Assembly (NCBI RefSeq): GCF_023516615.1
Contig: NZ_JAMGBF010000008.1
Location: 1-64,000 of the forward strand
Length of the DNA stretch: 64,000 bases
Reading direction: 5' to 3'
Origin: Streptomyces panaciradicis
GTDB taxonomy: Bacteria; Actinomycetota; Actinomycetes; Streptomycetales; Streptomycetaceae
The position numbers and the translations under genes are program-made. Numbering within the stretch: position 1 is the first letter of the stretch; every line of letters starts with the position of its first letter. This document shows positions 52,369-61,900 of this stretch, piece by piece. A model generated the notes under the pieces. It had not been told where the DNA came from, did not search any database, and saw only the letters and a list, made by a program, of their open reading frames with translations.

Positions 52369-53808
52369 ATGACCATTGAGGTCACGCATGAGCAAGTTGG
52401 TGTGGATCACAGACGTCCACCAGCTCGCCGAAGACGTGGGGAACAGAAGCACCGGATTCTTCTCCTGGCCGCGGACGGCTTCGCAGCCGCAGCCGCGGCC
52501 TTCCTGGTCCACGCGGTCTACGGCCGGTGGGCGGTCGCCCTGGTGCTGCCGCCGACCTGGATCGTGGCCATGCTCGCCCACCGGTCCTACGACCGCGGGG
52601 TGCTCGGCCTGGGCGCCGAGGAGTACCGACGGGTGCTCCGCGGGGCCGTCGCGCTGCCGGCCCTGGCCGCGCTCGCGTACGGGTTGTTCCGGCACGACGC
52701 GGGACTCCTCCATGACATGATCATGGCGGCCGCACCGGCTGCCGTGTTCGCCCTCGCGGGCCGGTACTGGCTGCGCCGCCGACTGCACCGGCGATGGGCG
52801 CGCAGTCCCGACGGAAGCGCGACGCTCCTGGTCGGACCGGCCCACGCGGTCGCCGAGCTGATCGCCGTCCTGCGGCGCGGCGGCACCCCGCGGCTGCAGG
52901 CCGCCGGGGTCTGCCTGACCGACCCGGAGAACGCCTCGCAGATCCGCAGGCTGGGAGTCCCCGCGCTCGGCGGGGTCGGCGACATGAACGACGTCGTGCG
53001 CGCCCTGGGCATCAGCACCGTGGTGGTGCTGCCCGCCCCCGAGCTCGACGCCTCCGTCCTGCGCCGGATCTCCTGGACCGCGGCCGTGCAGGGCGTCGAC
53101 TTCCTGCTCGCCCCGGTGCTGACCGACGTCTCGGCCGCCCGCCTGGCCGTACGGCCCACCAACGGGGTGCCGCTGATGCGGATCAAGCCCCCGAACCTCT
53201 CCCGGGTCGCCCGGCTGCCCAAGGAACTGCTGGATCGTTCCCTCGCGGCCGCGCTGCTGCTGTTCCTCGCCCTGCCCATGCTGCTGATCGCCCTGGTCGT
53301 CCGGCTGGACAGCCCCGGCCCCGCGCTCTTCCGGCAGCAGCGGGTCGGCCGGTACGGCGACCAGTTCACCATGTTCAAGTTCCGCACGATGCGCTCCGAC
53401 TCCGAGGCGCTGCGCGCGGAACTGGAGCACCTCAACCAGAACAGCGACGGCCTGCTGTTCAAGGTGAAGAAGGACCCCCGGATCACCCGGGTCGGCTCCT
53501 TCCTGCGGCACAGCTCGATCGACGAACTCCCGCAGCTCATCAACGTCGTGCGGGGCCAGATGTCGCTCGTCGGCCCCCGCCCGCCGCTGCCCGAGGAGGT
53601 CGAGGAGTACACCTCGGACATCAAGCGGCGGCTGCTGGTCAAGCCCGGCCTCACCGGTCTGTGGCAGGTCAGCGGCCGCTCCGACCTGCCCTGGGACGAG
53701 GCCGTCCGGCTCGATCTCGGATACGTGGACAACTGGTCGATGGGCCTCGACCTGTCGATCCTGGCGCGCACCGGGTCCGCGGTGGTGCGGGGAACGGGGG
53801 CCTACTGA
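52369..53808 (+). CDS. Undecaprenyl-phosphate sugar phosphotransferase (WbaP/exopolysaccharide type)
   Basis: The 479-residue polyprenyl phosphoglycosyltransferase has N-terminal membrane helices (~35-120), a nucleotide-binding-like middle, one more helix (~290-310), and the C-terminal catalytic domain with SPGPALFRQQRVGRYG, FKFRTMRSD, KKDPRITRVGSFLRHSSIDE and SLVGPRPP. It places the first sugar phosphate on the lipid carrier and starts the polysaccharide repeat. The ATG at 52369 has GGTGGGGGG upstream; an in-frame ATG at 52270 lies in the leader and was rejected. It overlaps the next gene by one base. Confidence 0.92.
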   Translation: MTIEVTHEQVGVDHRRPPARRRRGEQKHRILLLAADGFAAAAAAFLVHAVYGRWAVALVLPPTWIVAMLAHRSYDRGVLGLGAEEYRRVLRGAVALPALAALAYGLFRHDAGLLHDMIMAAAPAAVFALAGRYWLRRRLHRRWARSPDGSATLLVGPAHAVAELIAVLRRGGTPRLQAAGVCLTDPENASQIRRLGVPALGGVGDMNDVVRALGISTVVVLPAPELDASVLRRISWTAAVQGVDFLLAPVLTDVSAARLAVRPTNGVPLMRIKPPNLSRVARLPKELLDRSLAAALLLFLALPMLLIALVVRLDSPGPALFRQQRVGRYGDQFTMFKFRTMRSDSEALRAELEHLNQNSDGLLFKVKKDPRITRVGSFLRHSSIDELPQLINVVRGQMSLVGPRPPLPEEVEEYTSDIKRRLLVKPGLTGLWQVSGRSDLPWDEAVRLDLGYVDNWSMGLDLSILARTGSAVVRGTGAY

Positions 53809-54896
53809 TGGACCGCCCACTGAAGGACCACAGGAAGAGGAAGACAGTGACGCAGGAGCCGTTGGGGGTCGCCGTCGTCGGCGCCGGCTACTGGGGCCCC
53901 AACCTCGTACGCAACTTCCAGGCCAGCGAGCGGTTCCGGCTGCGGTGGCTGTGCGACCTCGACGTGGAGCGGGCCCGCCGGGTCCTCGGCGGCTACTCGA
54001 CGGTCGAGGCCACCGCGGACTACGCAGCCGTCCTCGCCGACCCCGAGGTGGCCGCCGTCGCCGTGGCCACGCCGGCCGGCACCCATCTCGACATCGCCCT
54101 GGCCGCCCTGCGCGCCGGGAAGCACGTCCTCGTGGAGAAGCCGCTCGCGGCGACCTACGCCGACGGGTTGCGTCTGGTGACCGAGGCCGAGGAACGCGGC
54201 CTGACCCTGATGTGCGACCACACCTATTGCTACACGCCCGCGGTGGGCCGTATCCGCGAGATGGTCCACGGCGGCGACCTCGGCGAGATCCACTTCGTCG
54301 ACTCCGTCCGCATCAACCTCGGGCTCGTGCAGAAGGACATCGACGTGCTGTGGGACCTGGCCCCGCACGACCTGTCCATCCTGGACTTCATCCTGCCCGC
54401 GGGCGTCGAGCCGGTCGCCGTCGCCGCCCACGGCGCCGACCCGATCGGCGCCGGACAGGCCTGCGTCGCCTATCTGACGCTCACGCTCAGCACCGGGGCC
54501 ATCGCCCACGTGCACGTCAACTGGCTCTCCCCGACCAAGGTGCGCACCACCATGGTCGGCGGCTCCAAGCGCACCCTGCTCTGGGACGACCTCAACCCCC
54601 TGCAGCGGGTGGCCGTCTACGACCGCGGCGTGGAGATGGCCGCACCGCAGGAGATCGGCGCCGACGAGCGCCGGGAGATGCTCGTCTCGTACCGCTCCGG
54701 CGACATGGTCGCCCCCGCGATCGGCGAGAAGGAAGCGCTGCGCAGCATGGTCGACGAGTTCGGCGACGCCATCAGGACGGGCCGGGCGCCGCTCACCGAC
54801 GGCCGGGCCGGCCTGCGGGTGCTGGACATCCTCGAGGCCGCGTCCCGGAGCCTCGAGTTCAAGGGCGCGGTCGTCGGCCTGCGCGCCGGGCGTTGA
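53808..54896 (+). CDS. Gfo/Idh/MocA-family oxidoreductase
   Basis: The 362-residue protein has the NAD(P) motif GVAVVGAGYWGPNLVRNF near residue 20, ATPAGTHLDIALAALRAGKH, and EKPLA with the conserved Lys near 110. HDLSILDFILP is typical of WlbA-like sugar-nucleotide 3-dehydrogenases. It is predicted to oxidise a UDP- or dTDP-sugar before amination. The ATG at 53808 shares a base with the previous stop; a GTG at 53847 with GAGGAAG upstream is a strong alternative start. Confidence 0.87.
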   Translation: MDRPLKDHRKRKTVTQEPLGVAVVGAGYWGPNLVRNFQASERFRLRWLCDLDVERARRVLGGYSTVEATADYAAVLADPEVAAVAVATPAGTHLDIALAALRAGKHVLVEKPLAATYADGLRLVTEAEERGLTLMCDHTYCYTPAVGRIREMVHGGDLGEIHFVDSVRINLGLVQKDIDVLWDLAPHDLSILDFILPAGVEPVAVAAHGADPIGAGQACVAYLTLTLSTGAIAHVHVNWLSPTKVRTTMVGGSKRTLLWDDLNPLQRVAVYDRGVEMAAPQEIGADERREMLVSYRSGDMVAPAIGEKEALRSMVDEFGDAIRTGRAPLTDGRAGLRVLDILEAASRSLEFKGAVVGLRAGR

Positions 54897-54927
54897 CGGA
54901 ACCCAATTCGCTGAGAGGTAACAGCAC

Positions 54928-55902
54928 TTGAGCAGCGTACGAGGCAAGAAGATCCTGGTCACCGGGGGAGCGGGCACCATCGGCTCCAACCTGGTGGACC
55001 TCCTGGCCGAGGGCGGCGCCCGCGAGATCGTCGTGCTCGACAACTTCGTGCGCGGACGGCGGGCCAACCTCGCCAAGGCCCTGCCCAGCGGCGTCGTGGA
55101 GGTCGTCGAGGGCGACGTCCGGGACGCCGGGACCGTACGGAAGGTCACCGAGGGCGCCGACCTGGTCTTCCACCTGGCCGCGATCCGCATCACCCAGTGC
55201 GCGGAGGAGCCCCGGCTCGCCAACGAGGTGCTCGTCGACGGCACGTTCAACGTCCTGGAGGCGGCGGCCGAGGCCGGCGTCGGCAAGGTCGTCGCCTCCT
55301 CCTCGGCCTCGGTGTACGGCATGGCCGAGGAGTTCCCGACGACCGAGCGCCACCACCCGTACAACAACGACACCTTCTACGGCGCGGCCAAGGCCTTCAA
55401 CGAGGGCATGCTGCGCAGCTTCCACGCCATGTACGGCCTGGACTACGTGGCCCTGCGCTACTTCAACGTCTACGGCCCCCGCATGGACATCCACGGCCTG
55501 TACACCGAGGTCCTCATCCGCTGGATGGAGCGCATCGAGGCGGGCGAGGCGCCGCTGATCCTCGGCGACGGCACGCAGACCATGGACTTCGTCGACGTCC
55601 GCGACATCGCGCGCGCCAACGTCCTCGCGGCGGAGTCGGATCTCACCGACGAGGTCTTCAACATCGCCAGCGGCACGGAGACTTCCCTCAAGGAACTCGC
55701 CGAGGGCCTGCTGGAGGCGATGGGCGCCCACGGCCTGGAGCCCGAGCACGGGCCCGCCCGCGCGGTCAACGGCGTGGTCCGGCGCCTCGCCGACACCTCC
55801 CACGCCGCCGAACGCCTCGGCTTCACCGCGCGGATCGACCTGCGGACGGGCCTCAGAGACCTGGTCGAGTGGTGGCGCGCGGAGCGGGAGGCCGCCCGGT
55901 GA
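54928..55902 (+). CDS. NAD-dependent sugar epimerase/dehydratase
   Basis: The 324-residue extended SDR has TGGAGTIGSNLVDLLAEGG, SSSASVYG and the catalytic YGAAKAFNE. It acts on a nucleotide sugar, for example as a UDP-glucose/GlcNAc 4-epimerase or dehydratase. Start TTG 54928 with GAGAGGT upstream. The 12-mer CGCTGAGAGGTA before it recurs before the gene at 58904. Its stop overlaps the next GTG. Confidence 0.88.
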   Translation: MSSVRGKKILVTGGAGTIGSNLVDLLAEGGAREIVVLDNFVRGRRANLAKALPSGVVEVVEGDVRDAGTVRKVTEGADLVFHLAAIRITQCAEEPRLANEVLVDGTFNVLEAAAEAGVGKVVASSSASVYGMAEEFPTTERHHPYNNDTFYGAAKAFNEGMLRSFHAMYGLDYVALRYFNVYGPRMDIHGLYTEVLIRWMERIEAGEAPLILGDGTQTMDFVDVRDIARANVLAAESDLTDEVFNIASGTETSLKELAEGLLEAMGAHGLEPEHGPARAVNGVVRRLADTSHAAERLGFTARIDLRTGLRDLVEWWRAEREAAR

Positions 55903-57038
55903 GCACCGACCGCATCCCGGTGATGATCCCCTGGCTCGGCGAGGAGGAGGCCAAGGCCGCCTCGGACGCGGTGCTGTCCGGGTGGGTCGCCCAGGGCCCC
56001 CGCGTCGCCGAGTTCGAGCGGGCCTTCGCCGAGCGGGTGGGCGCCGAGCACGGCATCGCCGTCAGCTCCTGCACGACCGCCCTGCACCTCTGCCTCGTCG
56101 CGCTCGGCCTCGGCCCCGGCGACGAGGTCGTGGTCCCCTCGCTGTCGTTCATCGCCACCGCCAACGCCGTACGGTACGTCGGCGCCGAGCCGGTGTTCGC
56201 CGACGTCGACCTCGCCACCGGCAACCTGACGCCGGCCACCGTGGACGCGGTGCGCACCGCGTCCACCCGGGCCGTCCTCGCCGTCCACCAGGGCGGTGTC
56301 CCGGCCGACGTGCACGCCCTGCGCGCCGCCTGCGCCGAGTGGGACCTGCCCCTGGTCGAGGACGCGGCCTGCGCCATCGGCTCCACGGTCGGCGGCAAAC
56401 CCGTCGGGCACGGCGCGCTGCTCGCCGCCTGGTCCTTCCACCCCCGCAAGGTGGTCACCACCGGCGAGGGCGGCATGATCACCACCGACGACGCCGACTG
56501 GGCGGCCCGGCTGCGCCGGCTGCGCGAGCACGGCATGAACGCCTCGGCGGCCCAGCGCCACGCGAGCGACAAGCCGGTCCTGGAGAGCTACCTGGAGGTC
56601 GGCTTCAACTACCGGATGACCGACATCCAGGCCGCCGTCGGCCTGGTCCAGCTCGGCAAGCTCGACACGATGATCGCCCGCCGCCGCGAACTGGGCGCCC
56701 GCTACGCCGCGTTGCTCCAGGACATCCCCGGCCTCACCCCCGTACGCGACCCCGAGCACGGGCAGAGCAACTTCCAGTCCTACTGGGTGCTGCTGGAAGA
56801 GGACTTCCCCGTCGGCCGGGACGATCTCCTCGCCGCGCTCGCCGCCGCCGGCGTCTCCGCCCGGCGCGGGATCATGGCCGCCCACCTCGAACCCGCCTAC
56901 GCGGACCACCCGAGCGCACCGCTGCCGGTCACCGAACGCCTCACCGGCGACTCGCTGATCCTGCCCCTGTTCCACACCATGACCGAGGACCAGCAGGACC
57001 GGGTCGTGGCCGTCCTGCGCGAACAGGCGCGAAGATGA
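55899..57038 (+). CDS. DegT/DnrJ/EryC1/StrS sugar aminotransferase
   Basis: The 379-residue PLP enzyme has GIAVSSCTTALHLCLVALGLGP near residue 50, FIATANAVRYVGA, VEDAACAIG, and the PLP lysine in SFHPRKVVTTGEGG near 190. GFNYRMTDIQAAVG is a family marker. It transaminates a keto sugar nucleotide. GTG start overlaps the epimerase stop by four bases. Confidence 0.93.
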   Translation: MSTDRIPVMIPWLGEEEAKAASDAVLSGWVAQGPRVAEFERAFAERVGAEHGIAVSSCTTALHLCLVALGLGPGDEVVVPSLSFIATANAVRYVGAEPVFADVDLATGNLTPATVDAVRTASTRAVLAVHQGGVPADVHALRAACAEWDLPLVEDAACAIGSTVGGKPVGHGALLAAWSFHPRKVVTTGEGGMITTDDADWAARLRRLREHGMNASAAQRHASDKPVLESYLEVGFNYRMTDIQAAVGLVQLGKLDTMIARRRELGARYAALLQDIPGLTPVRDPEHGQSNFQSYWVLLEEDFPVGRDDLLAALAAAGVSARRGIMAAHLEPAYADHPSAPLPVTERLTGDSLILPLFHTMTEDQQDRVVAVLREQARR

Positions 57039-57724
57039 CCGGACTTGTCATCATCGGCGCGGGCGGTTTCGCCCGGGAGACCGCACAGGCCGTACGGGAC
57101 GCGGGCGGCTTCGAGCTGCTCGGCCACCTGGACGACAAGGCGGCCCTGCACGGCACCGAGGTGGACGGCGTCCCCGTCCTCGGCGGCTGCGACCTCATCC
57201 ACCGGCTGCCCGCGGCCCGGGCCGTGGTCTGCGTCGGCAACCCCCGGGACTACGCGGCCCGGGCCCGCCTGGTCCGCAGGCTCGCCCTGCCCGCGGACCG
57301 CTACGCCACCGTGATCCACCCGACGGCGTCGGTGGCCCGCTCGTCCCGGGTCGGCCCCGGCTCGGTGCTGCTCGCGCACTGCGCGCTGACCGCCGCCGTC
57401 CGGGTGGGCGCGCACGTCGCCGTGATGCCGCAGGTCGTCCTCACCCACGACGACGTGGTCGAGGACTTCGCGACGCTCGCCTCCGGGGTACGCCTGGGCG
57501 GCGGCGCGCGGCTGGAGCGGGGGGCCTATGTGGGCTCCGGCGCGCTGGTCAGGGAGGGCACGACGGTCGGCGCCTGGTCGCTGATCGGGATGGGCAGTGC
57601 CGTGCTCGGCGACGTTCCGCCGGGCGAGGTCTGGGTGGGGAGCCCGGCCCGGCGGCTGCGCGCGGCGGAGGGGCCCGCGCTCGACGAACTCGCAGTACCG
57701 ACAGTGGGGGGACCGCTGACATGA
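57035..57724 (+). CDS. PglD/NeuD-type sugar O/N-acyltransferase
   Basis: The 229-residue protein starts MTGLVIIGAGGFARETAQAV, the sugar-binding Rossmann-like part of PglD, and then has a left-handed beta-helix of hexapeptide repeats (HPTASVARSSRVGPGSVLLA, GVRLGGGARLERGAYVGSGA). It would acylate the amino sugar made by the aminotransferase. The ATG overlaps the upstream stop by four bases. Confidence 0.9.
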   Translation: MTGLVIIGAGGFARETAQAVRDAGGFELLGHLDDKAALHGTEVDGVPVLGGCDLIHRLPAARAVVCVGNPRDYAARARLVRRLALPADRYATVIHPTASVARSSRVGPGSVLLAHCALTAAVRVGAHVAVMPQVVLTHDDVVEDFATLASGVRLGGGARLERGAYVGSGALVREGTTVGAWSLIGMGSAVLGDVPPGEVWVGSPARRLRAAEGPALDELAVPTVGGPLT

Positions 57725-58839
57725 ACCAGATTCCGCTTGTCGACCTCAAGGCGGCCCATGAGGAGGTCGCCGACGAGGTACGGGCCGGATTCGACCGGGT
57801 CCTGGCGAACACCGCGTTCGTCGGCGGCGAGGAGGTCCGCCGATTCGAGCGCGAGTACGCCGCGTTCGGCGGCGTCACGCACTGCGTGGGCGTAGCCAAC
57901 GGCACCGACGCCGTCGAACTCGCCCTGCGCGCGAGCGGAGTCGGCCCCGGCGACGAGGTCGTGGTGCCCGCCAACACCTTCATCGCCACCGCCGGCGCCG
58001 TGGCGAGGATCGGCGCCCGCCCGGTCCTGGCCGACTGCCTGCCCGGCAGCCATCTCCTCGACCCGCAGGCGGCGCTGGACGCGGTCGGCCCGGCCACCCG
58101 CGCCGTCGTCCCCGTGCACCTGTACGGCCAGATGGCCGACGTGACGGCCCTGACCGACCGACTGCCGGACCGCGTGACGGTGGTGGAGGACGCCGCCCAG
58201 TGCCAGGGCGCCACCCGCGACGGCCGTGCGCCGGGCAGCGGCGGCATCGCGGCCACCAGCTTCTACCCGGGCAAGAACCTCGGCGCCTACGGCGACGCGG
58301 GCGCCGTGCTCACCGACGACGAGGAACGCGCCGGGCTGGTGCGGGCGATCGCCAACCACGGCGGAGTCGCCAAGTACCGCCACGACGTAGCCGGGTTCAA
58401 CAGCCGGCTGGACGGGCTGCAGGCCGTCGTCCTGCGGGCCAAGCTGGCGCGGCTGGCCGACGGCAACGCGGCCCGCCGGGCGGCCGCCGCCCGCTACGAC
58501 GAGCTGCTCGCCCACCTGGCCGACGCCGGCCGGGTCGTCCTGCCGGTGACCGCGCCGGGCAACGTCCACGTCTGGCACCTGTACGTCGTCCAGGTCGTCG
58601 GCGCCGACCGGGACGACATCGTCGGCAAGCTCAACGCGGAGGGCATCGGCGCGGGCGTGCACTACCCCGCCCCGGTCCACCTCACGCCCGCGTACCGCCA
58701 TCTCGGCCACCGCCGGGGCGACTTCCCGAACGCGGAGCAGGCAGCGGACCGCATCCTCTCGCTGCCGCTCTACCCGCAGATCACGCCCGAGCAGCAGCAG
58801 CGGGTCGTCGACGCGCTCGCCGACGCGCTCGGCATCTGA
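57721..58839 (+). CDS. DegT/DnrJ/EryC1/StrS aminotransferase, FdtB/WlbE-like
   Basis: The 372-residue protein begins QIPLVDLKAAHEEVADEV, with CVGVANGTDAVELAL near 55, FIATAGAVARIGA, VEDAAQCQGA and the PLP lysine in SFYPGKNLGAYGDAG near 190. The start resembles FdtB/WlbE enzymes that install 3-amino groups. A second aminotransferase in one cluster suggests either a diamino sugar or two different amino sugars. The ATG overlaps the previous stop. Confidence 0.92.
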   Translation: MNQIPLVDLKAAHEEVADEVRAGFDRVLANTAFVGGEEVRRFEREYAAFGGVTHCVGVANGTDAVELALRASGVGPGDEVVVPANTFIATAGAVARIGARPVLADCLPGSHLLDPQAALDAVGPATRAVVPVHLYGQMADVTALTDRLPDRVTVVEDAAQCQGATRDGRAPGSGGIAATSFYPGKNLGAYGDAGAVLTDDEERAGLVRAIANHGGVAKYRHDVAGFNSRLDGLQAVVLRAKLARLADGNAARRAAAARYDELLAHLADAGRVVLPVTAPGNVHVWHLYVVQVVGADRDDIVGKLNAEGIGAGVHYPAPVHLTPAYRHLGHRRGDFPNAEQAADRILSLPLYPQITPEQQQRVVDALADALGI

Positions 58840-58903
58840 CCGCCCCCCACGCCTTACCGCCGGCCCGCGGGCCGGTCCTGCACAGCACCGCTGAGAGGTA
58901 CGC

Positions 58904-61900
58904 ATGAAAAGATGGAGCAGACGGATCAGAGGCGGTCGCCTCGCCGTCATAGCGGCATTGATACTGGCGGTGCTCCCGCTGGCCGGGTCCGCCCAGGCGG
59001 CATCCGACCCCTGCGGGTCGGGCTCCAACGCCGTCGTCTGCGAGAACTCCAAGACGGGCAGCCCGAAGTCCGACTGGTTCTCGCCCAACGCCTACGGTGA
59101 CATCAAGGGCTTCACCACCAAGGAGAGCGTCCAGGCGGGCGACACCGTCCAGTTCAAGGTCCAGTCGCCGGTGTCGTACAACATCCAGATCTACCGGCTG
59201 GGCTGGTACGGCGGCGACGGCGCCCGGCAGATGTCGACCGCGGCCCAGGCCGCCCAGACCTACCCCGCCAACTACACCTCCAAGGCCGCCGGTTGCACCA
59301 CCAAGAGCAGCACCGGCCTGGTCGACTGCGGCAACTGGCCGGTGACCGCGACCTGGACCGTGCCCAGCGACGCCGTGTCCGGCCTGTACATCGCCAACAT
59401 CACGCAGACCGACGGCGACGGCCTGATGCCATACCCGTTCGTGGTGCGCAACGACGCCAGCACCTCCGACATCGTCGTGCAGACCAGTGACCAGACCTGG
59501 CAGGCGTACAACGACTACGGCGGCCAGGACCTGTACGGCGGCACCGGGCCCGCGCCCGACGGCCGCGCCTACGAGGTCAGCTACAACCGTCCGCTGGACA
59601 TCGGCGGCGACAACGGCATCTACGGCTCCGAGTACATGATGCTGTCCTGGCTGGAGCGCAACGGCTACGACGTCAGCTACACCTCCGGGGTGCAGGTGTC
59701 GTCCTCGGGCGGCGCCACCCTGCTGAAGAAGCACAAGGTGTACATGTCGTCCGGCCATGACGAGTACTGGACGCAGAGCCAGTACTCCAACGTCCTGGCG
59801 GCCCGCAAGGCCGGTGTGCGGGAGGCCTTCTTCAGCGGCAACGAGGTGTTCTGGAAGACGCGGCTCGCGCCGAGCATCGACGGCACGAGCACGGCCGACC
59901 GCACCCTGGTCTGCTACAAGATGACCAAGATGGCGCAGAACAACGGGATCGCCGACCCCAGCGGGGTGTGGACCGGCACCTGGATGGACCCGGCCAGCAC
60001 CGACTACGGCCAGACCTACCAGCCGCCGAACATCCTCACCGGCTCCATGTTCACGGTGAACGGCTACCGCGCCGACGCCATCACCGTCCCCGGCTCGTAC
60101 GGCAAGAACCGCATCTGGCGCAACACCTCCATCGCGAACCTCACCTCCGGCCAGACCGCCACCTTCCCGACGGGCACCCTCGGCTACGAGTGGGACAGCG
60201 ACCTCGACAACAGCACCCGGCCCGCCGGCGCGATCGACGTGTCGTCCACGACCGTCGACATCAACGACGGCAAGCTCCGCCAGGACTGGGGCAACCTCTA
60301 CGGCAACGGCACCGCGACGCACAACCTCGTCGAGTTCCGCGACCAGGACTCCGGGGCGCTGGTGTTCGGCGCGGGGACCGTGCAGTGGTCGTGGGGCCTG
60401 ACCAACGTCCCCACCTACAACCCCGCCGACACCGTGGTCACCGAGGACTCCCGGATGCAGCAGGCGACGGTCAACATCCTCGCCGACATGGGCGTCCAGC
60501 CGCTGACCCGGCAGAGCAACCTCGTCGCCGGCACGGCCTCCACCGACACCACCGGCCCGTCCGTCACCGTGACGAGCCCGTCCTCCGGGGTCACCGTGCC
60601 CGCCCTGAAGCCGGTCACCGTCAAGGGCACCGCCAGTGACTCCGGCGGCGTCGTGGCCCGCGTGGAGGTGTCCACGGACGGCGGCACCACCTGGAAGGCC
60701 GCGACCGGCCTGACGTCCTGGAGCTTCAGCTGGACCCCGACCACTCCTGGTCCGGCGTCCGTCAAGGTCCGCGCGGTCGACGACAGCGTCAACATGGGCG
60801 CCGTCACCACCGTCCCGCTGACCGTCGGCCCCCAGGCCTGCCCCTGCACCATCTGGCCGGCCTCCGCCGTGCCCGGCACCGTCAACGGCGGCGACGGCGG
60901 CTCGGTCGAGCTCGGCGTCAAGTTCCGTACCACGGTGGCCGGTTCCATCACCGGGGTCCGCTTCTACAAGTCGCCGGTCAACACCGGCACCCACATCGGC
61001 AACCTGTGGACGGCGTCCGGCACCCGCCTGGCGACCGGCACCTTCACGGGCGAGACGGCCTCCGGCTGGCAGCAGCTGAACTTCTCCACCCCGGTCACCG
61101 TCAAGGCCAACACCACCTACGTCGCCTCCTACTTCGCCCCCAACGGCGGCTACTCCTACGACACCACCTTCGCCTCCGGCGACGCCGGACTGGCCCCGCT
61201 GACGGCCCTGAAGTCCGGCACCGACGGCGGCAACGGCGTCTACCACTACGGCTCCAGCAGCGCCTTCCCGTCCTCGCAGACCTCCGGCAGCAACTACTGG
61301 GTCGACGTGGTCCTGGACACCTCGACGGCCAGCACCACGCCGCCGACCGTCACCTCCACCTCGCCGACCTCCGGGGCGACCGACGCCTCGATCACGGCAC
61401 CGGTGTCGGCCACCTTCAGCTCGGCCGTCGACACCGACAGCGTGACGTTCACCCTGAAGGACTCCAGCGGCGCCACCGTGCCCGGAGCCGTCACCTTCCC
61501 CGCCTCCAACAAGGCGACCTTCACCCCGTCGACGGAACTGGACCTGCACACCGCGTACACCGCGTCCGTCCAGGCCTCCGACGTGTGGGGCAACGCCATG
61601 GCCGACCCGGTGGCCTGGTCGTTCACCACCAGTTCCACGCCGCCCGCGGTCACCTGCCCCTGCACGCTGTGGAGTTCCTCCGCGGTCCCGGCCACTCCCG
61701 ACATGACCGCCGACCCCAACTCCGTCGAGCTGGGCACCCGGTTCACGTCCTCCGCGGCCGGCTGGGTCACCGGTGTCACCTTCTACAAGGGCACCGGCAA
61801 CACGGGCACCCACACCGGCAGCCTGTGGACCGACGACGGCACCCTGCTCGCCAGCGGCACCTTCACGGGCGAGACCGCCTCCGGCTGGCAGACCCTGACC

